Source: Halieaceae bacterium (GTDB lineage Bacteria > Pseudomonadota > Gammaproteobacteria > Pseudomonadales > Halieaceae). Taken from it: a stretch of 17,098 nucleotides of DNA. Shown here one piece after another: positions 8,032-16,410 of this stretch. Each line of letters starts with the position of its first letter. Positions within the stretch are counted from its first letter, which is position 1. Under the pieces are notes generated by a model. It was not told where the DNA came from, did no database searches, and was given only the letters and a program-made list of their open reading frames with translations. The stretch is taken from contig QXYP01000212.1 in the NCBI GenBank assembly GCA_009886815.1, forward strand, positions 4,527 to 21,624. Direction: 5' to 3'. The translations under genes were made by a program, and so were the position numbers.

Positions 8032-10390
8032 CACCCAGCTCTGACTCAAATAACTTCAAAATACGCCGGTACTGATCCAACCAACTTTCGGGATGGACAT
8101 ACCCATGGGGCTCCAAAGGATAGGATGCTAGCTCCCAGTGCTCTTTTTCAAGTTCAATAAGGCGCTGAACAAGGCGCACCGAATCTTTATAAAACACATT
8201 GTCATCTAGCATGCCGTGGCTGATCAGCAGTGCTCCCTCAAAGCCTTCAACAAACTCTATAGGAGAGCTACGGTGATGCGCCTCGGGGTCTACCGCTGGC
8301 GTATTGAGAATATTTGCCGTGTAGGAATCGTTGTAATGCCGCCAGTCGGTAACGGGGCGCAAAGCCGCACCCGCGGCGAAAACATCGGGGGCCTTAAACA
8401 ACGCCATAAACGCCATGAAGCCACCATAGGACCCCCCGTAGACACCAACGCGATCGGGATCGCCTCCGTGCTCTTCCACCAACCACTGCACACCATCAAT
8501 GAGGTCTTCCAGTTCAGGGGTGCCCATCTGACGATAAATTGCAGTGCGCCAGTCACGCCCATAGCCACGACTGGCACGGTAGTCCATATCCAGCACATGG
8601 TAACCACGCTCGGTTAATAGGTTATGAAACATCTGTTCACGAAAATAATAAGGAAACTGGTGGTGGGTATTTTGGGTATAACCTGCCCCATGAACGAACA
8701 TGACTATGGGGCGCAGCCCCTCAAAATCTCCCCGGGCCGGGTAGAACTTAGACCAAATGGGCTTTTCAACACCATGCCGGGAGGGGACAGGAACAAAGTC
8801 GGGTGCCTGCCAAGGAATGGCAGCATAGGCCTCGTTAACTGTATCCGTCTTCAGCGTAAGATCACCCGTTAACAAGTCTAGAACAACGGCCTGAGTAGGC
8901 CGATAACTCTCAGAAAATAGCACAAGAGCCCGCTCGCCATTCGGATGTAACGAAAAGCCTTCTACGCCCTTGAGAGCGGTCTGCCGCGTCATTGTTTTTG
9001 CCGACACATTGAGCCGGTACAAGTCGTACTCCGTGGGATGAGCGCGGTTGCTTAACACCACCGCTGACTTGCCATCGGGCAACCAGTCGACAGCCGTGAC
9101 TTCGAATTCACCCTGACTGTATTGCACCACCTCACCATTGCGTTGAGTCGCATAAAGATGACTGAATCCAGAGGCTTCCGATAACCACCAAATCTGATCA
9201 CTGCCCGGAATCCAACCGGCGTCGTTGAACCGCCAGTTAATCCATGCAGGGTCGTGCAAGTGCTCCACCAACGCCAGCTCTTGAGTGTCCGCTTTTAGTC
9301 GCAAGGTCCAACGGTCTTTATTGTCAATGGCATGCACTTGCACCAACGCATCGCCGCCTTGGTCATGCCACACGAGACGTTCAAAAGTGACCGGCCTAGG
9401 GTCTTTGGCATCGTGGATAGCCATGTCTTGCGCACGCTTAAGCTCAGCCAGCGGATCCAAATCAATGCCGGGGAGTTCACCCATACTCAACTCATACCGC
9501 TGCCGAGTTTTTAAGTCTAATAGCCATAACGACTGGGGCTTTGGCGACTCTCGACCCACCAGCGAGCGCACGTCTTCGACATCGACATAACCTGAGCGGG
9601 TTACGTAATGGGGCATTTTATCGGCTTGATTGTTATCGGCTCCTGCCGGGCTCACTGTCACCAATAACCAACGTCCATTGGGAGACAGCGCACTGTTGAC
9701 CAATTGATAGTCGGCACTTAAATACCAAGGGGTGGCCGCAGACGCTCCAGCCTGCTCTTGCAACAGCCTGGCTTCGAACTGTTGCTGCTGTGCAAGCCGG
9801 TCACGCTCAAGGGTTGTAAACAGTCTGAGCTGATCTTGCGCTAAAACATCATCAGGAACGGTGTAAGGGGGCTCCTCAAAAATTAGGGGCGTTAACGCAC
9901 TGGCGCTGCCACTGGCCAGATCAATTCGCCACCAAGCCTGGGCCACCAAAAAAAATACAGCGTCACCCTCGGGTGAAAATTGAGGACGACTTGCGGGGTC
10001 GGTTCCGGCGAATAATACGCGGTGGGTCTGCTTGTTTAAGTCTCGAAGTACCAAGGCGCCGTTGTTAATGCTGACCGCCAAACCTTTCAGTGCATGATAT
10101 TTAAGCGTGGGGCCATCGCTACGAGCCAATAGCGATGCCGAAACAGGCAAGGGATCCCCGGCAGCGCCTGTCATGGCAAAGGTATCTCGTAGCGTGCTGC
10201 CCTTACGCTTAGCGCGATACCAGTAGCCACTGCCATCGAGCTGCCACCAGGCTGACTCCACCGGCGCACCTATCCAGTCGGGGTCTGCCATAATCGTTTT
10301 AAGGTCGGTGGCATTGACGCTAGTTCCTACGCTGAGCATTAGCGAAGCCACAATCGCGACGACCGTGCATTGATATCTAATAGGGCTCAT
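8021..10390 (-). CDS. Exported S9-family prolyl oligopeptidase/dipeptidyl-peptidase-like serine peptidase
   Basis: A 789-residue peptidase that probably cleaves dipeptides from peptide N-termini in the periplasm. The start at 10390 gives a clean signal peptide (MSPIRYQCTVVAIVASLMLS, cleavage near VNA) and has GAGAG upstream; the longer frame to 10462 would bury the signal. A seven-bladed beta-propeller region occupies roughly 40-510, and an alpha/beta-hydrolase domain follows from about 535. The catalytic triad is visible: Ser654 in GGSYGGF, Asp729 in HGMLDDNV and His762 in EPHGYVH. The arrangement matches subfamily S9B/S9C enzymes. It is transcribed divergently from an amidohydrolase lipoprotein of the N-acyl-D-amino-acid deacylase family, so both could serve scavenging of peptides. 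Exact specificity is not determinable. Confidence 0.92.
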   Translation of the reverse strand: MSPIRYQCTVVAIVASLMLSVGTSVNATDLKTIMADPDWIGAPVESAWWQLDGSGYWYRAKRKGSTLRDTFAMTGAAGDPLPVSASLLARSDGPTLKYHALKGLAVSINNGALVLRDLNKQTHRVLFAGTDPASRPQFSPEGDAVFFLVAQAWWRIDLASGSASALTPLIFEEPPYTVPDDVLAQDQLRLFTTLERDRLAQQQQFEARLLQEQAGASAATPWYLSADYQLVNSALSPNGRWLLVTVSPAGADNNQADKMPHYVTRSGYVDVEDVRSLVGRESPKPQSLWLLDLKTRQRYELSMGELPGIDLDPLAELKRAQDMAIHDAKDPRPVTFERLVWHDQGGDALVQVHAIDNKDRWTLRLKADTQELALVEHLHDPAWINWRFNDAGWIPGSDQIWWLSEASGFSHLYATQRNGEVVQYSQGEFEVTAVDWLPDGKSAVVLSNRAHPTEYDLYRLNVSAKTMTRQTALKGVEGFSLHPNGERALVLFSESYRPTQAVVLDLLTGDLTLKTDTVNEAYAAIPWQAPDFVPVPSRHGVEKPIWSKFYPARGDFEGLRPIVMFVHGAGYTQNTHHQFPYYFREQMFHNLLTERGYHVLDMDYRASRGYGRDWRTAIYRQMGTPELEDLIDGVQWLVEEHGGDPDRVGVYGGSYGGFMAFMALFKAPDVFAAGAALRPVTDWRHYNDSYTANILNTPAVDPEAHHRSSPIEFVEGFEGALLISHGMLDDNVFYKDSVRLVQRLIELEKEHWELASYPLEPHGYVHPESWLDQYRRILKLFESELGDAR

Positions 10391-10668
10391 AACTGTGCTC
10401 TCTTTCCAAAGCAGACTGGAGGCCAGCCAAAAATGCGCTCTGAGTCGCGCCCTCTTTGCCATGGCATCGCGTTAATCTTGATTGATCATCTTCGTACCAC
10501 TACCTAGGAGCATACCGAGAAAATCGATACTTTACCGCCCCTGCCCCAAGCCTCTTTCTAACGACAAAGGGTCTAGCTTGCCATTCGGCCCAGCCAACAA
10601 AATCCGCTGCCCCCGCAGCTCAGCAAAATGCTAACTTAGACCTCAAGTAAACGTTTAGGACATGACCA
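10391..10668. other. Divergent intergenic region
   Basis: This 278-base stretch separates the S9 peptidase and the amidohydrolase and must hold the promoters of both. I see no convincing paired -35/-10 elements. A TAACTT (10632-10637) preceded by TG could be an extended -10 for the plus-strand gene, but it has no matching -35. No operator or RNA structure was recognised. Confidence 0.4.
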
Positions 10669-12363
10669 ATGGGCCAAATTTCAAAGCGCTTGAGAGTAAT
10701 CCTCGTTATCGTCGGGCTCGCTGCTTGCAGTGCTTGCAGCACCAAAACTCCAGATCACTTTGATACGTTGATTCAAGATGGAACCCTATATGACGGATCG
10801 GGTAATACACCCTATGTCGGGGACCTTGGGATAACCGGTGACCGCATTGTCGCACTGGGTAACCTTGATAACGCAACGGCAGATAAGGTCATCAACGCAA
10901 AAGGCAAGGCCGTCAGTCCCGGCTTTATCAACATGATCGGCTGGGGTGTAACGAGTTTGATCACCGATGGCCGAGGCCTTAGCGATATTACCCAAGGCAT
11001 TACCCTCGAGGTTTTTGGGGAGGGCAATTCGATGGGGCCCTTAAGCCCGGTCATGAAGACTGAGTTTCCCAAATACTGGGCTGGTATTAACCCTGGCTGG
11101 ACCACCTTAGGCGAGTATTTAGAGTTTCTAGAGACAAAGGGCGTGGCACCCAACATTGCCTCGTTTATTGGTGCAACCACGCCCCGAATACATGTGTTGG
11201 GACAGGACGACGTTGATCCCACCCCCCAACAGCTCAAGCTTATGCAAGAGCTGGTGCGAGAAGCTATGCGCGAGGGCGCGGTTGGCGTGGCGTCGTCACT
11301 AATTTATACACCGGCAAGCTTTGCCGAAACCGATGAATTGGTCGCTCTGGCGAAAGCCGCTGCCGAGTATGGCGGTATTTACGCGTCGCACCTTCGCAAC
11401 GAGGGCAAGCAAATATTTGATGCCCTTGATGAGCTCATCACGATTTCCAGAGAAGCTGCCATACCTGCAGAAATCTACCATCTTAAAATTGCGCACCCTC
11501 CCTCATGGGACCGCTTCGATGACGTTCTGGCGCGCATTGAAGCCGCACGCAGTGAAGGCCTAAAAATAACCGCCGATATGTACCCCTACCCCGCGGGTTC
11601 CACCGGTCTAGATGCCGTTATGCCAGCGTGGGTTAAAGCCGGGGGCATTGACGCATGGATTGCTCGCATGCAGGACCCGAAAACCCGTCAAACCTTGGCG
11701 AAGCAAATGCGGGAGGACTCAGACGAATGGGACAATCGCCTTGCGAGCGGCGGCGCAGAGACTGTCATGTTAGTGGAATTTCGAAATCCTGAGCTCAAAC
11801 ACCTTGCGGGGAAAACCCTCGCCGAAGTGGCCATCATGAGAAACCAGAGCCCCGAAGAAACCGCCATGGATCTGGTTATTGCCGATAGAACGCGAGTCGG
11901 TGCTATGTATTTCAATCAGTCCGAAGATGTCGTTCGCAAAGCCATTCAGCAACCCTGGGTGAGTTTTTGCACCGACGCCGTCACCATAGCCGCCGAGGGC
12001 GATGCCTTGCTGAACCACCGGCACCCTCGAACCTACGGTACGTTTCCTAGAGTCCTTGGGCATTACGTACGGGAATTAAAATTACTGTCCCTCGAGCAAG
12101 CCATTCACCGTGCCAGCGGCTTACCGGCAACCAACTTATCCCTGCGCGATCGCGGTTTCCTGCGAGAGGGTCATTTTGCCGATATCCTGGTTTTTGACCC
12201 TGACACCATTGTTGATCAAGCGACATTTCAGCAACCGCATCAGTATGCCGTGGGTATGGAGCAGGTGTTTATCAATGGTACTGCTGTCATTCGTGACAGT
12301 GAGCCCACCGGCGCCACGCCGGGTCGCGTGGTCAGAGGTCCAGGCTGGACAGGGTGGCAGTGA
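10669..12363 (+). CDS. Lipoprotein amidohydrolase of the N-acyl-D-amino-acid deacylase family, metal motif altered
   Basis: A 564-residue exported amidohydrolase. The N-terminus is a lipoprotein signal with lipobox LAAC at 17-20; Ser after the Cys predicts the outer membrane. The family frame is clear: a small beta domain (LIQDGTLYDGSG), a TIM-barrel, and a closing GHFADILVFDPDTI segment. In D-aminoacylases the first barrel strand carries HxH; here it reads SPGFINMIGWG, with Ile90 and Trp92 at the His positions. The metal-bridging Cys appears replaced by Glu118 (EVFGEG). His241 (ASHLRNEG), His271 (YHLKIAH) and Asp436 (FCTDAV) remain. I believe relatives with the same GFINM-type motif exist, so this is a subfamily trait and not decay. 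AGGA sits eight bases before the ATG. Function is an amide hydrolase at most by inference; metal content is uncertain. Confidence 0.85.
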   Translation: MGQISKRLRVILVIVGLAACSACSTKTPDHFDTLIQDGTLYDGSGNTPYVGDLGITGDRIVALGNLDNATADKVINAKGKAVSPGFINMIGWGVTSLITDGRGLSDITQGITLEVFGEGNSMGPLSPVMKTEFPKYWAGINPGWTTLGEYLEFLETKGVAPNIASFIGATTPRIHVLGQDDVDPTPQQLKLMQELVREAMREGAVGVASSLIYTPASFAETDELVALAKAAAEYGGIYASHLRNEGKQIFDALDELITISREAAIPAEIYHLKIAHPPSWDRFDDVLARIEAARSEGLKITADMYPYPAGSTGLDAVMPAWVKAGGIDAWIARMQDPKTRQTLAKQMREDSDEWDNRLASGGAETVMLVEFRNPELKHLAGKTLAEVAIMRNQSPEETAMDLVIADRTRVGAMYFNQSEDVVRKAIQQPWVSFCTDAVTIAAEGDALLNHRHPRTYGTFPRVLGHYVRELKLLSLEQAIHRASGLPATNLSLRDRGFLREGHFADILVFDPDTIVDQATFQQPHQYAVGMEQVFINGTAVIRDSEPTGATPGRVVRGPGWTGWQ

Positions 12364-12422
12364 GCAGCCGTCTAGGCCACAGGTCGGTTACAATCGGGGA
12401 TCTTCGTCAATTCAGCCACACT

Positions 12423-13004
12423 ATGGACCACGATAGCCCCCTAAAAACCCCTTCACCAAAAGCCTGGGTCGACTGCGTTTTAAGCAACTTCGACGCCTTT
12501 ATTCTCGATCACGCCGCTGCCGAAAAAAAGGCCTCCGGGATGGCCTTGTCCATGGTTTCGCATTATCCCGACAGGTCCCGCTTAGTGCTTGCCATGGCGG
12601 AGCTCGCTGTTGAAGAAATGGTGCATTTCCGTGAAGTTGTGAAAATCATCCAGTCACGCGGGTTAACATTGGGTGCCGATGAAAAAGACCCCTACGTAAA
12701 CAGCATTAGAAGTCTCATACGCCAGGGCTCAGAGCTCTATTTACTCGATCGCCTCTTGACCGCTGGCGTTATTGAAGCTCGCGGTGCCGAGCGCTTTGGT
12801 TTAATCGCAGAGGCGCTGCCTGAGGGTGAATTGAAAACGTTTTACCGATCGATAACGCGATCAGAAGACCGGCACTTTGAACTCTTCCTAGACCTCGCCT
12901 CTGAATATTTTTCAGCCGAAACCATCGATACCCGCTGGCAAGAGGTTCTCGCTTTTGAGAGTCAGGTTGTCAGCGAATTGCCGGTTCGTGCCGCACTCCA
13001 TTGA
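12423..13004 (+). CDS. miaE: tRNA-(ms2io6A)-hydroxylase MiaE
   Basis: A 193-residue ferritin-like diiron monooxygenase that hydroxylates the isopentenyl group of 2-methylthio-N6-isopentenyladenosine at tRNA position 37. All six expected ligands are visible in the family order: Glu34 (HAAAEKKAS), the Glu65/His68 pair (EEMVHF), Glu119 (IEARGAERF) and the Glu148/His151 pair (SEDRHF). The start at 12423 is chosen because the family begins shortly before TPKAW; a frame from GTG 12354 would overlap the amidohydrolase stop. No strong ribosome binding site is seen. A TACAAT at 12389-12394 could be a -10 but lacks a good -35. The upstream gene ends 59 bases earlier without a terminator, so read-through is likely. 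The next gene overlaps its stop codon. Confidence 0.93.
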   Translation: MDHDSPLKTPSPKAWVDCVLSNFDAFILDHAAAEKKASGMALSMVSHYPDRSRLVLAMAELAVEEMVHFREVVKIIQSRGLTLGADEKDPYVNSIRSLIRQGSELYLLDRLLTAGVIEARGAERFGLIAEALPEGELKTFYRSITRSEDRHFELFLDLASEYFSAETIDTRWQEVLAFESQVVSELPVRAALH

Positions 13005-14284
13005 GAGCAAACCAAGACCCGGTCATTGGTAAATACCTTTCGCGCTATGCGCTACTCCCCGCGCTGCCCAGGCTAGACCAACACTGGCATCACGTCATGG
13101 TGGTGCCGTGCTTTAAGGAAAGTCTCGAATTTTTGGCGCGCATACCCACGCCACCCTCGGAACAGACACTTCTGGTGATTGGCGTTTTAAATCGGCCCGA
13201 AACTGACTCAGATATCGATGCCAATCACGCACTGCGCAACTATGTCAAAGAACAGGCCAGCAGTTCCCCAATAGCCGGCATCACACTATGCCAGCTCACA
13301 CCCGCCACCACGTTGCTCATGATCGATCTCGAGCACCTGGAGGGAGCGACCCCAAGCACTGAAGGTGTAGGCAGAGCGAGGCGGGTGGGCTGCGACTTGG
13401 CCCTGTGGCTCATACAGCAGGGTCATATCGAAAGTGAATGGATTTATTCCACCGATGCCGATGCCCAGTGGCCTTCCCACTACCTCAGTCAAGCTTGGCC
13501 CACCGATGCAGCAGCCATCTCTCTTCCGTTCCAGCACGTGGTGGATGCCGACACACCCTTAGGCAGAGCCACGTTAATCTACGAGCTCTGGCTGCATCAT
13601 TACATTTTAGGGCTCGAACTTGCCGCATCAGAGTACGCTTTTCACACACTGGGAAGCTGCTGTGGTTTTAACGCCCACTGCTATGCGGCCGTACGCGGGG
13701 TGCCCCTACGGGCCGGCGCGGAGGATTTTTACTTACTCAACAAGCTCGCCAAAATGGGCCAGATCTACCGACCACCAGGCCCTCCGGTGTTAATCCAAGC
13801 CCGCGCATCAGACAGAGTCCCCTTTGGCACGGGCCCAGCCGTCACGCGTTTGATGGCATCGGGCGAACCCGAGTCGACCCCCTTTTTTTACCATCCTGAG
13901 TGTTTCACGGCGCTTCAGGTCGTTTTGGCAAGCTTCCCGACGTGGTTAGCCAGGGTAAACCCAAATATCAGCGAAGATCTTTCCTTGAAGTTGCCCAAGC
14001 CCCTCGCTTTGGCAGCGACCGCGCAACTTTCTAAGCTAGGGCTACCTCAGGCCCTCAAGCACTCCCAGCGCAATAGCCGAGATGCTCAACAGTCTGCGCG
14101 TCAACTTCGCACCTGGTTTGACGGCTTTAAAACCCTGAAATTTTTAAATGGCTTGCGCGAACTGAGCGATAATCATCAAAGCTATCAGCAACTGCCAGGC
14201 ATGGATTCTGAGCCCATAACAACACGCGCTTTAATCGCGAAACGACAGGCCATTACCGCCCGCTGGGGTTGGCAGCTTAATTAA
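13001..14284 (+). CDS. GT-A/GT2-like glycosyltransferase of unknown role, coupled to miaE
   Basis: A 427-residue soluble protein that resembles GT2-type glycosyltransferases but belongs to no family that I can name. It shows VVPCFKES (34-41), EGVGRARRVGCDLAL (121-135), the nucleotide-sugar/metal DxD in STDADAQWP (Asp152/Asp154), GSCCGFNAHCYAAVRG (218-233) and an AGAEDFYLLNKL acidic block (Glu241/Asp242). No membrane segment or signal peptide is evident. The C-terminal third is helical and unassigned. The start is TTG at 13001, whose TG is shared with the miaE stop (TTGA), a typical coupling arrangement; there is no independent ribosome binding site, and the next ATG at residue 33 would cut into the first strand. 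The close coupling suggests a job linked to MiaE or simply operon packing. Start confidence is moderate. Confidence 0.75.
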   Translation: MRANQDPVIGKYLSRYALLPALPRLDQHWHHVMVVPCFKESLEFLARIPTPPSEQTLLVIGVLNRPETDSDIDANHALRNYVKEQASSSPIAGITLCQLTPATTLLMIDLEHLEGATPSTEGVGRARRVGCDLALWLIQQGHIESEWIYSTDADAQWPSHYLSQAWPTDAAAISLPFQHVVDADTPLGRATLIYELWLHHYILGLELAASEYAFHTLGSCCGFNAHCYAAVRGVPLRAGAEDFYLLNKLAKMGQIYRPPGPPVLIQARASDRVPFGTGPAVTRLMASGEPESTPFFYHPECFTALQVVLASFPTWLARVNPNISEDLSLKLPKPLALAATAQLSKLGLPQALKHSQRNSRDAQQSARQLRTWFDGFKTLKFLNGLRELSDNHQSYQQLPGMDSEPITTRALIAKRQAITARWGWQLN

Positions 14285-14374
14285 CGTTAACCCCGCTAAT
14301 TTTGTATCAGCTAAGAGTGCCAACAAGGCGGTGAATTCCACTACAATGACCCAAAAATAAGGCGAGAAAGCACT

Positions 14375-15277
14375 ATGTTCGATCGTGTAATGGCCGTCAT
14401 GCAAGACGACCTGGTAATTCTGGCCCTGCCGGCTTTTTTTGCCGCGCTGGCAATAGAATGGGTTTGGGCCAAAAAGCAGTTCAGGCCAGTTTATGAGAAC
14501 CAAGATTTTTGGGCCTCCATGCGCATCATGGTATTGACGGTTTTTGTCGATCTACTGCCCAAAATTGGCGGCATTTTGCTCATGTTTGTCTGCTACGATC
14601 TGTCACCCTTAAAAGACACGGTAGGCCGCACACTGCCTTGGTGGATTCTGCTATTTTTCCTAGACGACCTCACCTATTACTTATTTCATCGCGGTAACCA
14701 TGAAGTGCGATGGATGTGGGCGGGACATTCCTCACACCATAACTCGCAGTATTACAACTTGGGGACGGCCTTGCGCCAAGGCGTAGGGGAACGCGCTTCA
14801 AAATATGTGTTTTGGTGCCCGCTTGCTTTACTGGGATTCGATCCGGTCATGATCGTGACCATGTTGAGCATCAGTCTGATTTATCAATATTGGTTGCATA
14901 CGGAAGCCATTGACCGAATGCCTGCCTGGTATGAGTTTATTTTTAATACACCCTCCCACCACCGGGTGCATCATGGCTCCAATACCCGCTACCTTGATCG
15001 CAATCACGGCGCCACACTCATCATATGGGACAGGCTGATGGGTACCTTCAGCGAAGAGCTCGTGTCGGAACCTGTGCGCTACGGACTCACTAAGAATATA
15101 ACCTCACAACGGGTTCTCGATGTCGCCTTTGGGGAATACGGCAATATGTCGCGAGACGTCAAGCGTGCCGAGCGCTGGCAAGACAAACTCGCCTATTTGT
15201 TTAAAGCCCCTGGGTGGAGCCATGATGGTCCCGATAGGCGCTCTAACACCCTGCGCCGTGATGCCGGATTAAGCTAG
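14375..15277 (+). CDS. Sterol desaturase/fatty acid hydroxylase family membrane protein
   Basis: A 300-residue integral membrane diiron oxygenase that hydroxylates or desaturates a lipid substrate. Hydrophobic segments lie near residues 13-30, 50-72, 88-104 and 150-172. The histidine boxes are complete: His105-x3-His109 (HRGNH), His118-x2-His121-His122 (HSSHH) and His195/196-x2-His199-His200 (HHRVHH). Extra His175 and His211 are also present, as in this superfamily. A Shine-Dalgarno (AAGGCGAG) is at good spacing before ATG 14375. A TACAAT at 14342-14347 may be a -10, so the gene could have its own promoter 90 bases after the glycosyltransferase gene. The substrate (fatty acid, sterol, ether lipid or carotenoid) cannot be read from the sequence. 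Confidence 0.92.
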   Translation: MFDRVMAVMQDDLVILALPAFFAALAIEWVWAKKQFRPVYENQDFWASMRIMVLTVFVDLLPKIGGILLMFVCYDLSPLKDTVGRTLPWWILLFFLDDLTYYLFHRGNHEVRWMWAGHSSHHNSQYYNLGTALRQGVGERASKYVFWCPLALLGFDPVMIVTMLSISLIYQYWLHTEAIDRMPAWYEFIFNTPSHHRVHHGSNTRYLDRNHGATLIIWDRLMGTFSEELVSEPVRYGLTKNITSQRVLDVAFGEYGNMSRDVKRAERWQDKLAYLFKAPGWSHDGPDRRSNTLRRDAGLS

Positions 15278-15282
15278 GCGCA

Positions 15283-15728
15283 CCAATGGGCGCTGAGATC
15301 GACATGTAGAATCGACCACTTTCAATCGCCATACCTGCCATGAGGGCACCTGAAAGCGCGAACCTTGGTCGCACACAAGGTAGTAAGCTGAGGTAGGTTG
15401 CCGTATGGAGCACGAAAAGATTTACGACGTGGCGCTGTCTGGAGACTGACCAGGCAATGCTGCTACGGGCAAAGCCGATCCTATAGTTAAACCTGTCGAC
15501 GTCACCACAGCGACCTACACCAACGAACACGGTGGCGCCGAACTGATGGCGCTTTGGACAGATCCGGACGGCGCCCCTGCACACAACGTCGTGTATTACG
15601 CCCGGGTTTTAGAGGTTCCCACACCTCGCTGGTCTACCTATGACGCCGTAAAAATGGGGCTGCCAACATCGAACCTGGTGCCCGCGACCCTTTAGGAAAG
15701 GGCGTGGATGTCACCGGTAGGGTTGACC
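15283..15728 (+). pseudogene. C-terminal relic of a DUF3604-family gene
   Basis: No intact frame exists here, but translated pieces match the conserved C-terminus of DUF3604 proteins in correct order. In one frame: PMGAEI (15283-15300), then AMRAPESANLGR (about 15337-15372), compared with the family's ALKDP-x-SANLDR. After a frameshift between about 15375 and 15412, a second frame reads EHEKIYDVALSGD (15408-15446), an in-frame TGA, then TGKADP, VDVTTATYTN, LWTDPDG, and VLEVPTPRWSTYDA (15606-15647). It then meets a TAG at 15693 exactly where the family has Gln (ATL-stop-ERAWMSP). A TAG also interrupts the first part. Thus at least three nonsense codons and one frameshift are present. The N-terminal majority of the gene is missing, as the desaturase gene ends just before. 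The family match is from recognition, not a search. Confidence 0.78.
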
Positions 15729-15858
15729 GCGAAACATTAGGTCTTGAAAGCACGCAGCCGTTTATTGCAACCGTTCTTTGAAGTTCGAGGCCATACAATT
15801 CGACTTCCAAAGCGCTGCGTGCCAAAATTTGCAGCCACGTTATGAAGACGGAAAAGCC

Positions 15859-16410
15859 ATGAGTCGATTTAAATATCAGGCCGCTCAGTGGTTCTTTGTA
15901 CTGCTGGTCAGCTTGACGCTATCAGCTAATGCAGCAAACGATGCTGCCCTCCAGATCTCAGTAGAGGGCGGGGCATTTAATGGGAAGTTTAAGTTCTTTA
16001 ACGCAGCTGATGGCTGTCCCAGCTATAACGACATTCCCGGTGCGACCAATTTTCTGGGCGGCGTTCGCGCCTCTGACAAGGGCAGTAGTAAAAGGCTACC
16101 CCTGAATACACCCATCCATGTATTTTTATTCAAACCCAGAGATACCCCGGGTATCTCTGCAGCCGGAGGCGCAACAGAAATCAGACGACGCGCACTGCAG
16201 GTGACTTTGAGCGGGGATGCCTCCCTCAGATATACCGAAGTTACCAATCACGTCCCCAGTTGGGAGGCCTCTGACAACGTTAGCGTAGAACCCGCAGAAG
16301 CCTGCTTACCCGCTGAGCATACTGAACACCAGTCAACGGAAATACCCACAGCAGAATCCGCTGCAGAGAGCGAACCTGCAGAACCTGCAGAAACAAAAGA
16401 TCATAAATAG
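15859..16410 (+). CDS. Exported protein of unknown function with acidic Pro/Ala/Glu tail
   Basis: I do not recognise this 183-residue protein. It has a clear signal peptide (hydrophobic WFFVLLVSLTL, likely cleavage after SANA, residue 25), so it should be periplasmic or secreted. The mature domain (about 30-145) appears beta-rich, with Cys53 (DGCPSYND) and a second Cys in PAEACLPAEH that could form a disulfide. The last 35 residues are low-complexity, acidic and repetitive (EPAEPAE), encoded by a short tandem repeat of GAACCTGCA units. ATG 15859 is chosen over the TTG at 15778 because it begins the signal peptide and has GGAAAA upstream. It is alone on its transcript as far as can be seen. 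Confidence 0.7.
   Translation: MSRFKYQAAQWFFVLLVSLTLSANAANDAALQISVEGGAFNGKFKFFNAADGCPSYNDIPGATNFLGGVRASDKGSSKRLPLNTPIHVFLFKPRDTPGISAAGGATEIRRRALQVTLSGDASLRYTEVTNHVPSWEASDNVSVEPAEACLPAEHTEHQSTEIPTAESAAESEPAEPAETKDHK

Noticed and set aside
8216..8617. 133-residue plus-strand open frame inside the S9 peptidase gene
   Set aside because: It is opposite the catalytic domain of a well-supported gene and shows no recognisable protein features.
10391..10462. 24-codon N-terminal extension of the S9 peptidase
   Set aside because: The extension would place charged residues ahead of an otherwise perfect signal peptide; the internal ATG at 10390 has a better ribosome binding site.
12354..12422. Upstream GTG start for miaE overlapping the amidohydrolase stop
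   Set aside because: The extra 23 residues do not resemble the MiaE N-terminus, which begins shortly before TPKAW; the ATG at 12423 fits family length better.
14278..14291. Palindrome-like TTAATTAACGTTAA just after the glycosyltransferase gene
   Set aside because: It is short, AT-rich and has no repeated partner elsewhere in the window, so it does not support an operator or terminator call.
15243..15584. 113-residue minus-strand open frame over the relic region
   Set aside because: The plus strand carries ordered DUF3604 fragments over the same bases, so the antisense frame is a by-product of a decayed coding sequence.
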